A stretch of DNA of 64,000 bases from Mycolicibacterium parafortuitum (GTDB lineage Bacteria; Actinomycetota; Actinomycetes; Mycobacteriales; Mycobacteriaceae). The position numbers were made by a program, and so were the translations under genes. The notes under the pieces are model-generated. The model was not told the origin of the DNA, did not search any database, and was given only the letters and a program-made list of their open reading frames with translations. The stretch is taken from assembly GCF_002086815.1 (NCBI RefSeq), contig NZ_MVID01000020.1:56053-120052 (forward strand), read 5' to 3'. This document shows, piece after piece, positions 37,301 through 45,346 of the stretch; within the stretch, counting starts at the first letter, position 1, and every line of letters starts with the position of its first letter.

Positions 37301-38721
37301 GCATCGTGGCGCTGTCGGTGGTGCAGGCCGCACGGCGGCGCGGGGTCGCGATGCGCGCCCGACTGATGCTGGACTGCGCCACGATCCGCGAGCTCGCCGC
37401 CGCGATCGACGATGACATCCGGATTCCGGGGTCCGGGCGCGACGACGGCGACGGTCCGATCCCGGTGCTACCCAACGCGCACTGGCTCTACGAGTACGGC
37501 GACCCGCGCCGGCTGGCGTCCACGGAGGCGCTGCGCCTGCCCGACGGGATCACCCGGGATCACCTCGAGAAGCTGCTTCGTGGGGTCGTCGACGCGCACC
37601 CCGTGCTGCGCACCCGTCTGGACCGCGCCGGGATGACCCTGGTCGAGCATCCGCTGCCGGATCTGCTGACCGAGGTCCGCGTCGACGGCGACCTGTCCGC
37701 GGCGGTCGGGGAGTATGCCCGCAAAGCGGTGGAAAGTCTTGATCCGCAACGTGGCCCGTTGTTCGACGTGGGCTGGTTGCGGGCCGGACGCACCAGTGTG
37801 CTGGTGCTGACCGCACACGTGCTCGCGATGGATCCGGTGTCGTGGCAGATCGTCATCGGCGAACTCGACGCCGGCTGGCACGCGCTGCTGTCCGGGCGCG
37901 CCCCGGCGCCATCGGTGGAGCACACCAGCTACCGGCGGTGGTCACACGCGTTGCGGCAGAGGGCCGAAACGCTTGACAGCGTCGACTTCTGGGAGTCGCA
38001 GCTCGACGGCGACGACCCCGCCCTCGGCGCGCGGCGCGTGCAGCCGCAGGCCGACAGCGCCGGAGGCCTCGCGGTCACCGTCGCGGTCAGCGACGCGCAG
38101 AGCACCGCCCGCCTGCTCGCCGCGGACCGGCCGGTGGCCGATCAGCTCGTCGCCGCGGCGGCCCGGACCGTCACCCGCTGGCGGCAACGCCGTGGCCTGC
38201 CGACTCCGCCGCCGCTGCTGGCGCTGGAAACCCACGGGCGCATCGACATCGACATCCACGGCACCGGCACGGATAGCTCCGAGACCGTCGGGCTGCTGTC
38301 GGCGATCTACCCGCTGCGCATCGACGACGACGACCCGAAGTCGGTGTCGGAGAAGCTCGCACGGGTGCCGTCGGGCGGCATCGACTACGGGCTGCTGCGC
38401 TATCTGCGTCCCGACGCCGCCGCGCGGTTGACGCGCCACCCCGAACCGCAGGTGCTGCTGAACTACCTCGGCCGCACCGATCTGCGGCCGGCCGGTGGTG
38501 CGGTGGAGGCCGACAAGCTGTTGCTGGCGGGGCTGTCCACCGTGCCCGAACCGCACCTGGCGGTGCGCCACGAGTTGACGATCGTCGCGGCCGTCGTCGC
38601 CCATGGTGACGCGCCGGTGCTGGTCACGCAGTGGCGCGCGCTACCCGACATTCTGACCGGACCCGATATCGAGGAGCTGCAATCGATATGGCAGGAAGCT
38701 CTGAGCGAGGTGACACGGTGA
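34372..38721 (+). CDS. mbtF: Non-ribosomal peptide synthetase MbtF
   Basis: A 1449-residue NRPS, close in length to M. tuberculosis MbtF (1461). Order: condensation (HHIVIDGW at residue 140), adenylation about 470-940 (VFTSGTTGEPKGVIGT; YRTGDVVRRCEDG), carrier (Ser977 in LGLDSIVALS), and a C-terminal condensation/epimerization-like domain about 1020-1449. In that last domain the HHxxxDG motif reads AHVLAMDPVSW, so the first His is missing. It adds the second lysine and the end domain probably closes the cyclic hydroxamate lactam. The start is GTG 34372 within the mbtE end (GTGA); it gives TAAETTPAIADVMALTPLQQ, a normal condensation-domain beginning. It overlaps mbtG by four bases. Confidence 0.93.
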   Translation: MTAAETTPAIADVMALTPLQQGLFSLTAMTDGDDPYVIGMSADITGALDVALLRECAAAMLVRHPNLRAGFFQGNLSRPVQVIPEKAELHWQQVAADPGEVDAAEHAERARRFNLERGPAIRFLLIETTSARWRFVVTAHHIVIDGWSLSLLVSELLALYRAGGDTAALPPPPRPYRDYIGWLAARDESAARAAWTEHLAGLDGPTLLAPALGATLLPDGLPVITEVRADTQTTAALVEAARSRGVTVNTLVQMAWAVILSSFTDRSDVVFGVTVSGRPDELAGVESMIGLFVNTVPLRVRLDPHTPAGAQCVALQRVFAALRDHSHLGHSELRTLGGVGELFDTLLVYENFPIGAVAGAPSLEAGDATFTPVALQSLAHFPVTLAAHLTDGRLTVLVEAKDGALGAVAPRSVGERLLATVQRLIDGWDRPLRAVSMIPADTPPAPAPAAIATVASVHGALAEMAAARMGSVALSWDDGVLTFRQLEEAADRVAAALLARGAGPETPVAIRLRRGPDYVIAMFGVLKAGGMIVPLDPAMPAERIDAILRQCTAAHVIDETWMAGAAADPPPGYRPSRTFPGQGAYVVFTSGTTGEPKGVIGTHEALLAYARDHIDAVLRPAAARVGRPLRIAHAWSFTFDAAWQPLAALLDGHSVHIIDDATQRDAEALVEVIARFGIDMIDTTPSMFGQLRAVGLLSTVPLAVLALGGEAIDPGVWQQIRDECDRTGMTAHNCYGPTETTVEAVVAAIAEHDRPTIGTPTGSTRSYVLDSWLRPVPAGAVGELYLAGGQLTRGYLGRAAETAARFVPDPFVAGTRMYRTGDVVRRCEDGTLSFLGRSDSQVKIRGFRVEPGEVAAVLSTHPSVMQAYVMVRPHVSGSRLVAYVTGSPSVAELRALLAERLPRYLIPNRIVPVDQLPLTSHGKIDERALAALEPAADSGSVAPQTPTETELAGLLAEVLGVDEVDVTADFLELGLDSIVALSVVQAARRRGVAMRARLMLDCATIRELAAAIDDDIRIPGSGRDDGDGPIPVLPNAHWLYEYGDPRRLASTEALRLPDGITRDHLEKLLRGVVDAHPVLRTRLDRAGMTLVEHPLPDLLTEVRVDGDLSAAVGEYARKAVESLDPQRGPLFDVGWLRAGRTSVLVLTAHVLAMDPVSWQIVIGELDAGWHALLSGRAPAPSVEHTSYRRWSHALRQRAETLDSVDFWESQLDGDDPALGARRVQPQADSAGGLAVTVAVSDAQSTARLLAADRPVADQLVAAAARTVTRWRQRRGLPTPPPLLALETHGRIDIDIHGTGTDSSETVGLLSAIYPLRIDDDDPKSVSEKLARVPSGGIDYGLLRYLRPDAAARLTRHPEPQVLLNYLGRTDLRPAGGAVEADKLLLAGLSTVPEPHLAVRHELTIVAAVVAHGDAPVLVTQWRALPDILTGPDIEELQSIWQEALSEVTR

Positions 38722-40010
38722 GCCCGAGGCTGGCGGTGATCGGGGCGGGTGCCAAAGGCGTGGCCGTGGCGGCCAAGGCCGCGGTGCTGCGGGACATGGG
38801 TGTCGACGCCCCCGAGGTGGTCGTGGTGGAGCGCGCCGAGGTGGCGGCCAACTGGGCCGCGGTCGGCGGCTGGACCGACGGACAGCAGCGGCTGGGCACC
38901 AGTCCCGAGAAGGACATCGGCTTCCCGTACCGGTCCTCGCTCGTCCGCCGCCGCAACGCCGAACTCGACGAGCGGATGACCCGGCTGAGCTGGCAGTCGT
39001 ACCTGATCTCGACGGGCCAGTTCGCCGACTGGGTGGACCGCGGCCGGCCCGCCCCGACCCATCTGCGGTGGAGTCAGTACCTGCGCTGGGTCGCCGACTC
39101 CGTCGGAATATCCGTGGTCACCGGTGAGGTGCAACGGATTTCGGTCGACGGCGACCGCTGGGCGGTGCACACCGACGAGACCGTGCTGTGCGCCGACGGG
39201 GTGATGGTCACCGGGCCGGGTCAGGCCGAACGCTCGATCCTGCCCGGCCATCCGCGGGTGCTGTCCATCGCCCAGTTCTGGCACCGGGCCGCCGAGCACG
39301 AACGCATCTCCGCCGAGCGGGTCGCGGTGATCGGCGGCGGCGAGACCGCCGCCTCGATGCTCAACGAGCTGTTCCGGCACCGGGTTTCGACTATCACGGT
39401 GATCTCACCATCGGTGACCCTGTTCACCCGCGGCGAGAGCTTCTTCGAGAACACGTTGTTCTCCGACCCGACCGGATGGACCGGCCTCACCCTGGAGGAA
39501 CGCCGGGATGCGATGGCCCGCACCGATCGCGGGGTGTTCTCGGCGCGGGTGCAGGACGCGCTGCTCGCCGACGACCGGATCCGGCACCTGCGCGGCAGGG
39601 TCGCGCACGCGGTGCCCCGCGACGGCCGCATCCGGCTGACACTGAACACCGATCGCGGCGGCGAGCGGCTGGAGACCGTGCACGGCTTCGACCTGGTGAT
39701 CGACGGTTCCGGCGCCGATGCGTTGTGGTTCCTGCCGCTGCTGGGCCAGGACGCGCTCGACCTGATCGAACTCGGCCTGGGTGGCCCGCTGACCGGTGAG
39801 GCCCTCGAGGAGTCGATCGGCTATGACCTCGCCGTAGCCGGGGTCGCCCCGAAGCTGTTCCTGCCCGGCCTGTCCGGGCTCAACCAAGGTCCGGGGTTCC
39901 CGAACCTGTCTTGTCTCGGCCTGTTGTCCGACCGCGTGCTGGGTGCGGACTTCGGTGCCGGTCATCCCGCACCATTGAGGAGAAACGTTGAGCGCCAACC
40001 CCTTCGATGA
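38718..40010 (+). CDS. mbtG: L-lysine N6-monooxygenase MbtG
   Basis: A 430-residue flavoprotein that hydroxylates the epsilon-amine of lysine (free or in didehydroxymycobactin) to make the hydroxamate iron ligands. FAD-binding GAGAKGVAVAAKAA is at the N-terminus and the NADPH-binding VIGGGETAASML follows near residue 205. A C-terminal LFLPGLSGLNQGPGFPN resembles the end of siderophore N-hydroxylases. The length equals M. tuberculosis MbtG (431). Start GTG 38718 overlaps the mbtF stop; the gene in turn runs 23 bases into mbtH. Confidence 0.94.
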   Translation: MSPRLAVIGAGAKGVAVAAKAAVLRDMGVDAPEVVVVERAEVAANWAAVGGWTDGQQRLGTSPEKDIGFPYRSSLVRRRNAELDERMTRLSWQSYLISTGQFADWVDRGRPAPTHLRWSQYLRWVADSVGISVVTGEVQRISVDGDRWAVHTDETVLCADGVMVTGPGQAERSILPGHPRVLSIAQFWHRAAEHERISAERVAVIGGGETAASMLNELFRHRVSTITVISPSVTLFTRGESFFENTLFSDPTGWTGLTLEERRDAMARTDRGVFSARVQDALLADDRIRHLRGRVAHAVPRDGRIRLTLNTDRGGERLETVHGFDLVIDGSGADALWFLPLLGQDALDLIELGLGGPLTGEALEESIGYDLAVAGVAPKLFLPGLSGLNQGPGFPNLSCLGLLSDRVLGADFGAGHPAPLRRNVERQPLR

Positions 40011-40203
40011 CGACGCCGGCCGGTTCTACGTGCTGGACAACGACGAGGACCAGCACAGCCTGTGGCCGGTCTTCGCCGATGTGCCCGCCGGGTGGCGAGT
40101 GGTGTTCGGGGAGGCCTCCCGCGAGGAGTGCCTGAGCTACGTCGAGCAGAACTGGACCGATCTGCGCCCGCGCAGCCTGCGCGAGGCCATGCTCGCCGAC
40201 TGA
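39988..40203 (+). CDS. mbtH: MbtH-like NRPS adenylation-domain helper
   Basis: A 71-residue member of the MbtH family, which binds adenylation domains and helps them fold and work. The conserved elements are all present: NPFDD, NDEDQHSLWPVFADVP, GWRVVFGEA and NWTDLRPRSLREAM. The TTG start at 39988 follows GAGGAGA and lies inside the end of mbtG, so it is coupled to it. The length is identical to M. tuberculosis MbtH. It is the last gene of the mbtB-H operon, followed by a hairpin. Confidence 0.97.
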   Translation: MSANPFDDDAGRFYVLDNDEDQHSLWPVFADVPAGWRVVFGEASREECLSYVEQNWTDLRPRSLREAMLAD

Positions 40204-40212
40204 CGACCGACC

Positions 40213-40244
40213 CTCGGGGACAGCCGGATTCGGCCGCCCCCGAG
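40213..40244. terminator. Bidirectional hairpin between mbtH and the convergent secreted-protein gene
   Basis: CTCGGGG (40213-40219) and CCCCGAG (40238-40244) form a perfect 7-bp stem, with further pairing inside (CCGG ... CCGG region). It lies in the 52-base gap between two convergent genes. There is no U-tract, which is usual in mycobacteria. Confidence 0.5.
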
Positions 40245-40255
40245 AGCCGGTGCGA

Positions 40256-41671
40256 TCACTCGTCGCCGGCGCTGGGCTTGCTGCTGGTCCGGCTGGTCGA
40301 CTCGCCGGCATCGGACTCGGTGTCGTCGCCGCCGGCGCTGTCGTCCGTGGAGTCCTCGTCGGAGGGCTCGTCGGAGGGCTCGTCGGAGGGCTCCGTGTCG
40401 TCGGACTCCTCGACCTCGTCGACGTCGTCCACCTCGTCGACGTCGGCGGGCTCCTCGGCAGGCAGTTCGTCGACGGGGAGTTCGTCGACCTCGTCGACCT
40501 CGTCGACCTCGTCGACGGGCGCCGGGGCGCCGTCGTCGCCCTCGGGGGCCGTACCGGTCTCGCTGGACACCAGATCGAGGGTGATCGTGTCGGAAACCTG
40601 ACCCACCGACGCATCGGCCGGTGAATCGGAGACCCCGGCGAACGCCGCGGTGGCTGCCGGCGCAGGCTTCTCCATCTTCAGTGCCCGCACGATCTGCTGC
40701 GGGATCTGGACGAAGAAGAAGTCGAACGTCCCGGTGGGGGAAAGCAGGCCGGGGAAGCTCTGTCCGGGCCCGGGCGGGTACGGGCTGTCCGGGTCGGTCA
40801 CGAAATCGGGCACGTAGCCGTTCAGGAACGCGTTGAGGATCTTGGCCGGGGCGTTGATGACCTCGCTGGCCAGCGTCACGAGATCACCCGAGAAGAGGGC
40901 CTCGCGAGCGCTGTCGAGGATCTCGACGGTCTGGAAGATCGCGGTGACCGCCGGCGCGAGCAGGGCGCGGCCGAAGTTGCCGATCACCCCGCGCGACAGC
41001 AGGCCGGGCCCGTAACCGGGTCCGTTGGTGCCCTCGTCCATCCAGGAGGTGCCGAGGATGCGGGCCAGTGGATCGAGCCCGATCGACTCGAGGAAGTCGC
41101 CCGGGATGCGCAGCGCGTCGAGCAGGGCGCCGCGGCCGTCGCTCAGGCCGTCGGTGAGGAACCAGTAGTTCAGCTCGCCGAACGCCAACAGGAACTCACC
41201 ACGCAACAGGTGGCCGAGCGAGGTCTGCAGCACCGCGGGCAGCTTCGACAGCGCATCGCCCGATGCTCCGCCCGCGGACGCGAGCGCCGCCTTGATGCGG
41301 TCGCCGTAGGTGGCCGGGAACGCGAGCGCCTCCCGCAAGATCGCGACGGGGTTGCCGATGGTCCCGACCAGGGACTGCAGGATCTCCGCGCGGATGGCCG
41401 GGTCACCCAGGGTGTCGCCCAGCGCGGTGTGCTGCGTGACGATGTTGGTTCCCAGCCCGCCGGTGGTGGTCAGCGTGTTCGAGATCGTCGTCGCCCACAG
41501 CGTCAACGGGTTCTGGAACGCCGAGAGCTCCATCGAGGTCGAGAATTCGGGCAGCGCAGGGGCGGTCGGTGTCACGGTCACCGGGGCCACGGCCATCGCG
41601 CTCGCGGTGGCCACCGCGGCGCCGGCGAGTGCGAACTTGTTGACGCCACCCGCACGAAGATCGGCTTTCAC
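40256..41671 (-). CDS. Iron-box-associated exported protein with acidic repeat tail
   Basis: A 471-residue protein not assignable to a known enzyme family. An N-terminal hydrophobic, Ala-rich stretch (about residues 10-35, FALAGAAVATASAMAVAPV) looks like a signal sequence or anchor. Residues about 40-345 resemble the non-repetitive part of PE/PPE-type mycobacterial surface proteins (NPLTLWATTISNTLTTTGGLG; VTLASEVINAPAKILNAFLNGY). The last ~100 residues are extremely acidic, with DEVDEVDEVDE and DEPSDEPSDEPSDE repeats. GTG 41671 follows AGGAG. Two tandem IdeR-like boxes lie 47 bases upstream, so it is predicted to be made when iron is scarce, beside the mycobactin operon. Role unknown; metal or siderophore handling at the surface is only a suggestion. 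Confidence 0.7.
   Translation of the reverse strand: MKADLRAGGVNKFALAGAAVATASAMAVAPVTVTPTAPALPEFSTSMELSAFQNPLTLWATTISNTLTTTGGLGTNIVTQHTALGDTLGDPAIRAEILQSLVGTIGNPVAILREALAFPATYGDRIKAALASAGGASGDALSKLPAVLQTSLGHLLRGEFLLAFGELNYWFLTDGLSDGRGALLDALRIPGDFLESIGLDPLARILGTSWMDEGTNGPGYGPGLLSRGVIGNFGRALLAPAVTAIFQTVEILDSAREALFSGDLVTLASEVINAPAKILNAFLNGYVPDFVTDPDSPYPPGPGQSFPGLLSPTGTFDFFFVQIPQQIVRALKMEKPAPAATAAFAGVSDSPADASVGQVSDTITLDLVSSETGTAPEGDDGAPAPVDEVDEVDEVDELPVDELPAEEPADVDEVDDVDEVEESDDTEPSDEPSDEPSDEDSTDDSAGGDDTESDAGESTSRTSSKPSAGDE
40355..40517. repeat. Two in-frame tandem repeats encoding the acidic tail
   Basis: Three copies of a 12-base unit (CTCGTCGGAGGG, 40355-40390) encode the DEPS repeat. Four copies of a 9-base unit (TCGTCGACC, 40482-40517) encode the DEV repeat. 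Unit lengths are multiples of three, so copy-number change would keep the frame and vary tail length between strains. Confidence 0.8.
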
Positions 41672-41717
41672 AGGGGACTCCTATTCGTTAGCTGTGTTTT
41701 TCCTGTGAACGCAGACC

Positions 41718-41736
41718 TTAGCTGAGGGTTACCTAA
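41718..41736 (-). promoter_or_regulatory. IdeR-like iron box 1 upstream of the acidic-tail protein
   Basis: TTAGCTGAGGGTTACCTAA (plus strand) matches 15 of 19 positions of the IdeR consensus by eye, the best of the window together with the next site. It lies 47 bases before the GTG at 41671. Confidence 0.7.
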
Positions 41737-41742
41737 AGTGTG

Positions 41743-41761
41743 GCAGGTTTGGCTTACCTAA
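41743..41761 (-). promoter_or_regulatory. IdeR-like iron box 2 upstream of the acidic-tail protein
   Basis: GCAGGTTTGGCTTACCTAA (plus strand) matches 15 of 19 positions of the IdeR consensus by eye. It lies 25 bases from the first box; tandem boxes at such spacing are typical of strongly iron-repressed mycobacterial promoters. Confidence 0.7.
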
Positions 41762-41863
41762 ATTTCTATGACCTGCAACACAGAGAGCAGGCAGCGGCCG
41801 AGAGGGCGCACGCCCCGCGTGATGAAGAGATTGCCCAAACCGTCGGTCGCGCGTGGCGACGGT

Positions 41864-42178
41864 TCAGCTGGGCTGCGGTAGCGGGGCGTCCATGTCGAAC
41901 ACCCGCGCGTGCAGCACCGTGCGGTTGCGCAGCGCGGCCCGAACGGCCCGGTGCAACCCGTCTTCGAGGTAGACGTTGCCGCGCCACTTGACCGCGTGGG
42001 GAAACAGATCGCCGTAGAAGGTCGAGTCCTCGGAGAGCAGCCGGTCCAGCGCGAGAACCGTTGTCGTCATGACCAATTCGTCGAGCCGGATCTGGCGGGG
42101 CGGGATCTGGGCCCACTGTCGATGGGACAACCCGTGGTCCGGATAGGGCCTGCCGTCGCGCACCCCTTTGAAGATCAT
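41864..42178 (-). CDS. Conserved hypothetical protein (Rv2375-like)
   Basis: A 104-residue soluble protein starting MIFKGVRDGRPYPDHG. It contains RQIRLDELVMTTTVLALDRLL and a C-terminal VYLEDGLHRAVRAALRNRTVLHARVFDMD resembling a ParB/nuclease-like small fold, but no catalytic motif is certain. Length and position next to hrcA match the conserved mycobacterial gene Rv2375. It is divergent from hrcA, with 147 bases between the starts. No function is known to me. Confidence 0.75.
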   Translation of the reverse strand: MIFKGVRDGRPYPDHGLSHRQWAQIPPRQIRLDELVMTTTVLALDRLLSEDSTFYGDLFPHAVKWRGNVYLEDGLHRAVRAALRNRTVLHARVFDMDAPLPQPS

Positions 42179-42325
42179 CGAACGCGCCTTCGCTGTCCTC
42201 GGTCCCCGCAATGACTCTGACTTTTGCTCGCCAGGGTATCCCGCCCGCGCCGAGCACGCCCCGTGTCCGGGCGTGCCCGTAAAATGGGAGAGCCAGGTCC
42301 GCTTAACGTCAGGGTGAGGTGAGCA

Positions 42326-43357
42326 ATGGGCAGTGCTGACGACCGTCGCTTCGAAGTACTGCGCGCGATCGTCGCCGATTTCGTCGAGACCAAGGAACCG
42401 ATCGGGTCCAAGACCCTGGTGGATCGCCACAATCTCGGCGTGTCCAGCGCGACGGTGCGCAACGACATGGCGGTGCTGGAGGCGGAGGGCTACATCACCC
42501 AGCCGCACACCAGCTCCGGCCGCGTACCGACCGAGAAGGGCTATCGCGAATTCGTCGACCGGCTCGACGTCGTCAAGCCGATGTCCAGCGCCGAGCGGCG
42601 GGCCATCCTGAGCTTTCTGGAATCCGGTGTCGACCTCGACGACGTACTGCGCAGGGCGGTGAGGCTGCTGGCCCAACTGACCCGCCAGGTCGCGGTCGTC
42701 CAGTACCCGATGCTGTCGTCGTCGACGGTGCGTCGTCTCGAAGTCGTCGGGCTGACGCCGGCGCGGCTGCTTCTTGTAGTGATCACCGACTCCGGCCGCG
42801 TGGATCAGCGCATCGTCGAACTCGGCGACGCGATCTCCGAGGACGAGCTGAGCCAGCTGCGCGACCTGCTGGGTCAGGCCCTGGAGGGCAAGCCGTTGGC
42901 CACCGCGTCGGTGGCGGTCTCCGACCTGGCGACCCATCTCAACGGCCAGGGCACGCTGGCCGACGCCGTGGGCCGATCGGCCACGGTGTTGGTCGAGACC
43001 CTGGTCGAGCACCGCGAGGAGCGGCTGCTGCTGGGTGGGACCGCGAACCTGACGCGCAACACCGCCGATTTCGGCGGCTCCCTGCGGTCGGTGCTCGAGG
43101 CACTCGAGGAACAGGTGGTGGTCCTGCGGCTGCTCGCCCAGCAACAGGAGGCGGGCAAGGTTACGGTGCGGATCGGCCACGAGACCGAGGCCGAGGAGAT
43201 GGCGAACACCTCGGTGGTCAGCACGGCGTACGGCAGTTCCGGCAAAGTGTTCGGCGGCATGGGTGTGTTGGGTCCCACACGGATGGACTATCCGGGAACC
43301 ATCAGCAACGTCGCCGCGGTTGCTCTCTATATTGGCGAAGTCTTAGGTAACCGCTGA
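42326..43357 (+). CDS. hrcA: Heat-inducible transcription repressor HrcA
   Basis: A 343-residue repressor that binds CIRCE elements before chaperone operons. The N-terminal winged helix-turn-helix is clear (RFEVLRAIVADFVETKEPIG; VSSATVRNDMAVLE), followed by a GAF-like middle and C-terminal dimerisation region (GPTRMDYPGTISNVAAVA). Length equals M. tuberculosis HrcA. ATG 42326 follows a GAGGTGAG site. It is 52 bases upstream of dnaJ2, forming the heat-shock pair found in all mycobacteria at this place. Confidence 0.95.
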   Translation: MGSADDRRFEVLRAIVADFVETKEPIGSKTLVDRHNLGVSSATVRNDMAVLEAEGYITQPHTSSGRVPTEKGYREFVDRLDVVKPMSSAERRAILSFLESGVDLDDVLRRAVRLLAQLTRQVAVVQYPMLSSSTVRRLEVVGLTPARLLLVVITDSGRVDQRIVELGDAISEDELSQLRDLLGQALEGKPLATASVAVSDLATHLNGQGTLADAVGRSATVLVETLVEHREERLLLGGTANLTRNTADFGGSLRSVLEALEEQVVVLRLLAQQQEAGKVTVRIGHETEAEEMANTSVVSTAYGSSGKVFGGMGVLGPTRMDYPGTISNVAAVALYIGEVLGNR

Positions 43358-43409
43358 CCTGCGGACCTCTTCGGGGGTTACGCGGGTCGGTCGGGTGGGA
43401 AAGGTGAAC

Positions 43410-44558
43410 GTGGCACGCGACTATTACGGGCTGCTCGGAGTGAGCAAGAACGCGAGTGATTCGGAGATCAAGCGCGCCTACCGCAGGCTCGCGCGCGAAC
43501 TGCACCCCGATGTGAATCCCGACGAGGCCGCGCAGGCGCGCTTCCAGGAGATCAGCGCCGCGTACGAGGTGCTCAGCGATCCGGAGAAGCGCCGCATCGT
43601 CGACCTCGGCGGCGATCCGCTGGAGTCCGCGGCGGCCGGCGCCGGGGGCTTCTCCGGGTTCGGTGGTCTCGGGGACGTCTTCGAGGCGTTCTTCGGCGGC
43701 GGCACCGCGTCGCGCGGACCGGTCGGCCGCGTCCGGCCCGGTTCGGATTCGCTGCTGCGGATGCGCCTCGACCTCGAGGAATGCGCGACCGGCGTGACCA
43801 AGCAGGTCACCGTCGACACCGCGGTGCTGTGCGACCTGTGTCACGGCAAGGGCACACACGGGGATTCGCAGCCGGTCACCTGCGACACGTGTGGCGGCCG
43901 CGGCGAGATCCAGACGGTGCAGCGATCGCTGCTCGGCCAGGTGATGACGTCGCGCCCGTGCCCGGTCTGCGGCGGGGTCGGCGAGGTCATCCCCAACCCC
44001 TGTAACCGCTGCGCCGGTGACGGCCGGGTGCGTGCGCGCCGCGAGATCAGCGTGAAGATCCCCGCCGGTGTCGGGGACGGGATGCGGGTGCGGCTGGCCG
44101 CCCAGGGCGAGGTCGGCCCCGGTGGTGGACCCGCGGGCGACCTCTACGTCGAGGTGCACGAGAAGCCGCATCCGGTCTTCGTGCGTGAGGGCGACGATCT
44201 GCACTGCACGGTCTCGGTGCCGATGGTCGACGCCGCGCTCGGCACGACCGTCACGGTCGACGCGATCCTCGACGGGCCCACCGAGATCACGATCCCGGCC
44301 GGTACGCAGCCGGGATCGGTGACCACCCTGCGCGGTCGCGGGATGCCGCACCTGCGCTCCGGGGTGCGCGGCGACCTGCACGCACACATCGACGTCATGG
44401 TGCCTACCCGGCTCGACCACGAGGACGCCGAACTGCTGCGCACCTTCAAGGAACGCAGTCGCGCCGAGGCCGAGGTGCGGTCCACACAGGGCGGCGCATC
44501 CGGTTCGCACGGCGGCGGGCTGTTCTCCCGGCTGCGCGAGACCTTCACCGGCCGCTAG
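43410..44558 (+). CDS. dnaJ2: Chaperone DnaJ2
   Basis: A 382-residue co-chaperone that stimulates DnaK ATPase. J domain at residues 1-70 with the HPD motif (ELHPDVNPDE), Gly/Phe-rich linker (GAGGFSGFGGLGDVFEAFFGGG), four zinc-finger repeats of the CxxCxGxG type (CDLCHGKG, CDTCGGRG, CPVCGGVG, CNRCAGDG) and a C-terminal substrate-binding domain. GTG 43410 is chosen because the product then begins MARDYYGLLGVSKNAS and has the usual length; in-frame GTGs at 43395 and 43404 are less likely. Confidence 0.95.
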   Translation: MARDYYGLLGVSKNASDSEIKRAYRRLARELHPDVNPDEAAQARFQEISAAYEVLSDPEKRRIVDLGGDPLESAAAGAGGFSGFGGLGDVFEAFFGGGTASRGPVGRVRPGSDSLLRMRLDLEECATGVTKQVTVDTAVLCDLCHGKGTHGDSQPVTCDTCGGRGEIQTVQRSLLGQVMTSRPCPVCGGVGEVIPNPCNRCAGDGRVRARREISVKIPAGVGDGMRVRLAAQGEVGPGGGPAGDLYVEVHEKPHPVFVREGDDLHCTVSVPMVDAALGTTVTVDAILDGPTEITIPAGTQPGSVTTLRGRGMPHLRSGVRGDLHAHIDVMVPTRLDHEDAELLRTFKERSRAEAEVRSTQGGASGSHGGGLFSRLRETFTGR

Positions 44559-44565
44559 TTCCGGC

Positions 44566-45309
44566 GTGCGCAGTCTGTTCTACGTCGACGACGGGGTCCC
44601 CGACGTCGGTGGGCTCGCCGTCGTCGACGGCGACGAGGGCCACCACGCGGCGACGGTCTGCCGGACCAGGGCGGGGGAGCACCTCGACCTGTCCGACGGC
44701 GCCGGAGTGGTCGCGCACTGCATCGTCGAGGACGTCGCGAAGGGGCGCCTGACCGCGCGCGTCCAGGACCGGCGCGTCGTCGAACCGCCGGTGCCGACGG
44801 TGACCGTCGTGCAGGCGCTGCCGAAATCGGATCGTTCCGAGTTGGCGATCGAACTCGCCACCGAAGCCGGCGCGGATGCGTTCGTCGCGTGGCAGTCCGC
44901 GCGGTGCGTCGCGCGCTGGGACGGCGCCGCCAAGACGGAGAAGGGGCTGCGCCGGTGGTCCGCCGTCGCGCGGTCGGCGGCCCGGCAGTCCCGGCGCCCG
45001 TACATCCCGGCCGTCGACGGTGTGGCGGTGCTGCGCGATCTGATCGAGTCGACCCGTTCCGCGCCACCGGGATCCGTGCTGGTGCTGCACGAATCGGCGA
45101 CCGAACCGCTGGCCGGAGCGGTTCCGTCCGGCACGGAAGCGCTGACCCTGGTCGTCGGGCCCGAGGGCGGTATCACCGACGACGAGTTGGCCGCGCTGAC
45201 CGACGCCGGCGCCCACACCGTGCGGCTCGGACCGACGGTGCTGCGCACCTCCACCGCGGCGGCCGTGGCGCTGGGAGCGCTCGGAGTGCTGACCCGACGC
45301 TGGTCCTGA
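44566..45309 (+). CDS. rsmE: 16S rRNA m3U1498 methyltransferase RsmE
   Basis: A 247-residue SPOUT methyltransferase that methylates U1498 of 16S rRNA with SAM. The N-terminal PUA-like part (EGHHAATVCRTRAGEHL) is followed by the knotted domain with VVGPEGGITDDELAAL and VRLGPTVLRTSTAAAVAL, the cofactor-binding signatures of RsmE. It corresponds to Rv2372c. GTG 44566 starts eight bases after dnaJ2, so hrcA-dnaJ2-rsmE form one operon. Confidence 0.93.
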   Translation: MRSLFYVDDGVPDVGGLAVVDGDEGHHAATVCRTRAGEHLDLSDGAGVVAHCIVEDVAKGRLTARVQDRRVVEPPVPTVTVVQALPKSDRSELAIELATEAGADAFVAWQSARCVARWDGAAKTEKGLRRWSAVARSAARQSRRPYIPAVDGVAVLRDLIESTRSAPPGSVLVLHESATEPLAGAVPSGTEALTLVVGPEGGITDDELAALTDAGAHTVRLGPTVLRTSTAAAVALGALGVLTRRWS

Positions 45310-45346
45310 TACACCCCCGGGGGGTAGTCCCACGGGCGACGGTTAG

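Noticed and set aside
40355..40517. Regular short repeats resembling a CRISPR or VNTR array
   Set aside because: Units are 9 and 12 bases without spacers and lie inside a coding frame, so they are coding tandem repeats only.
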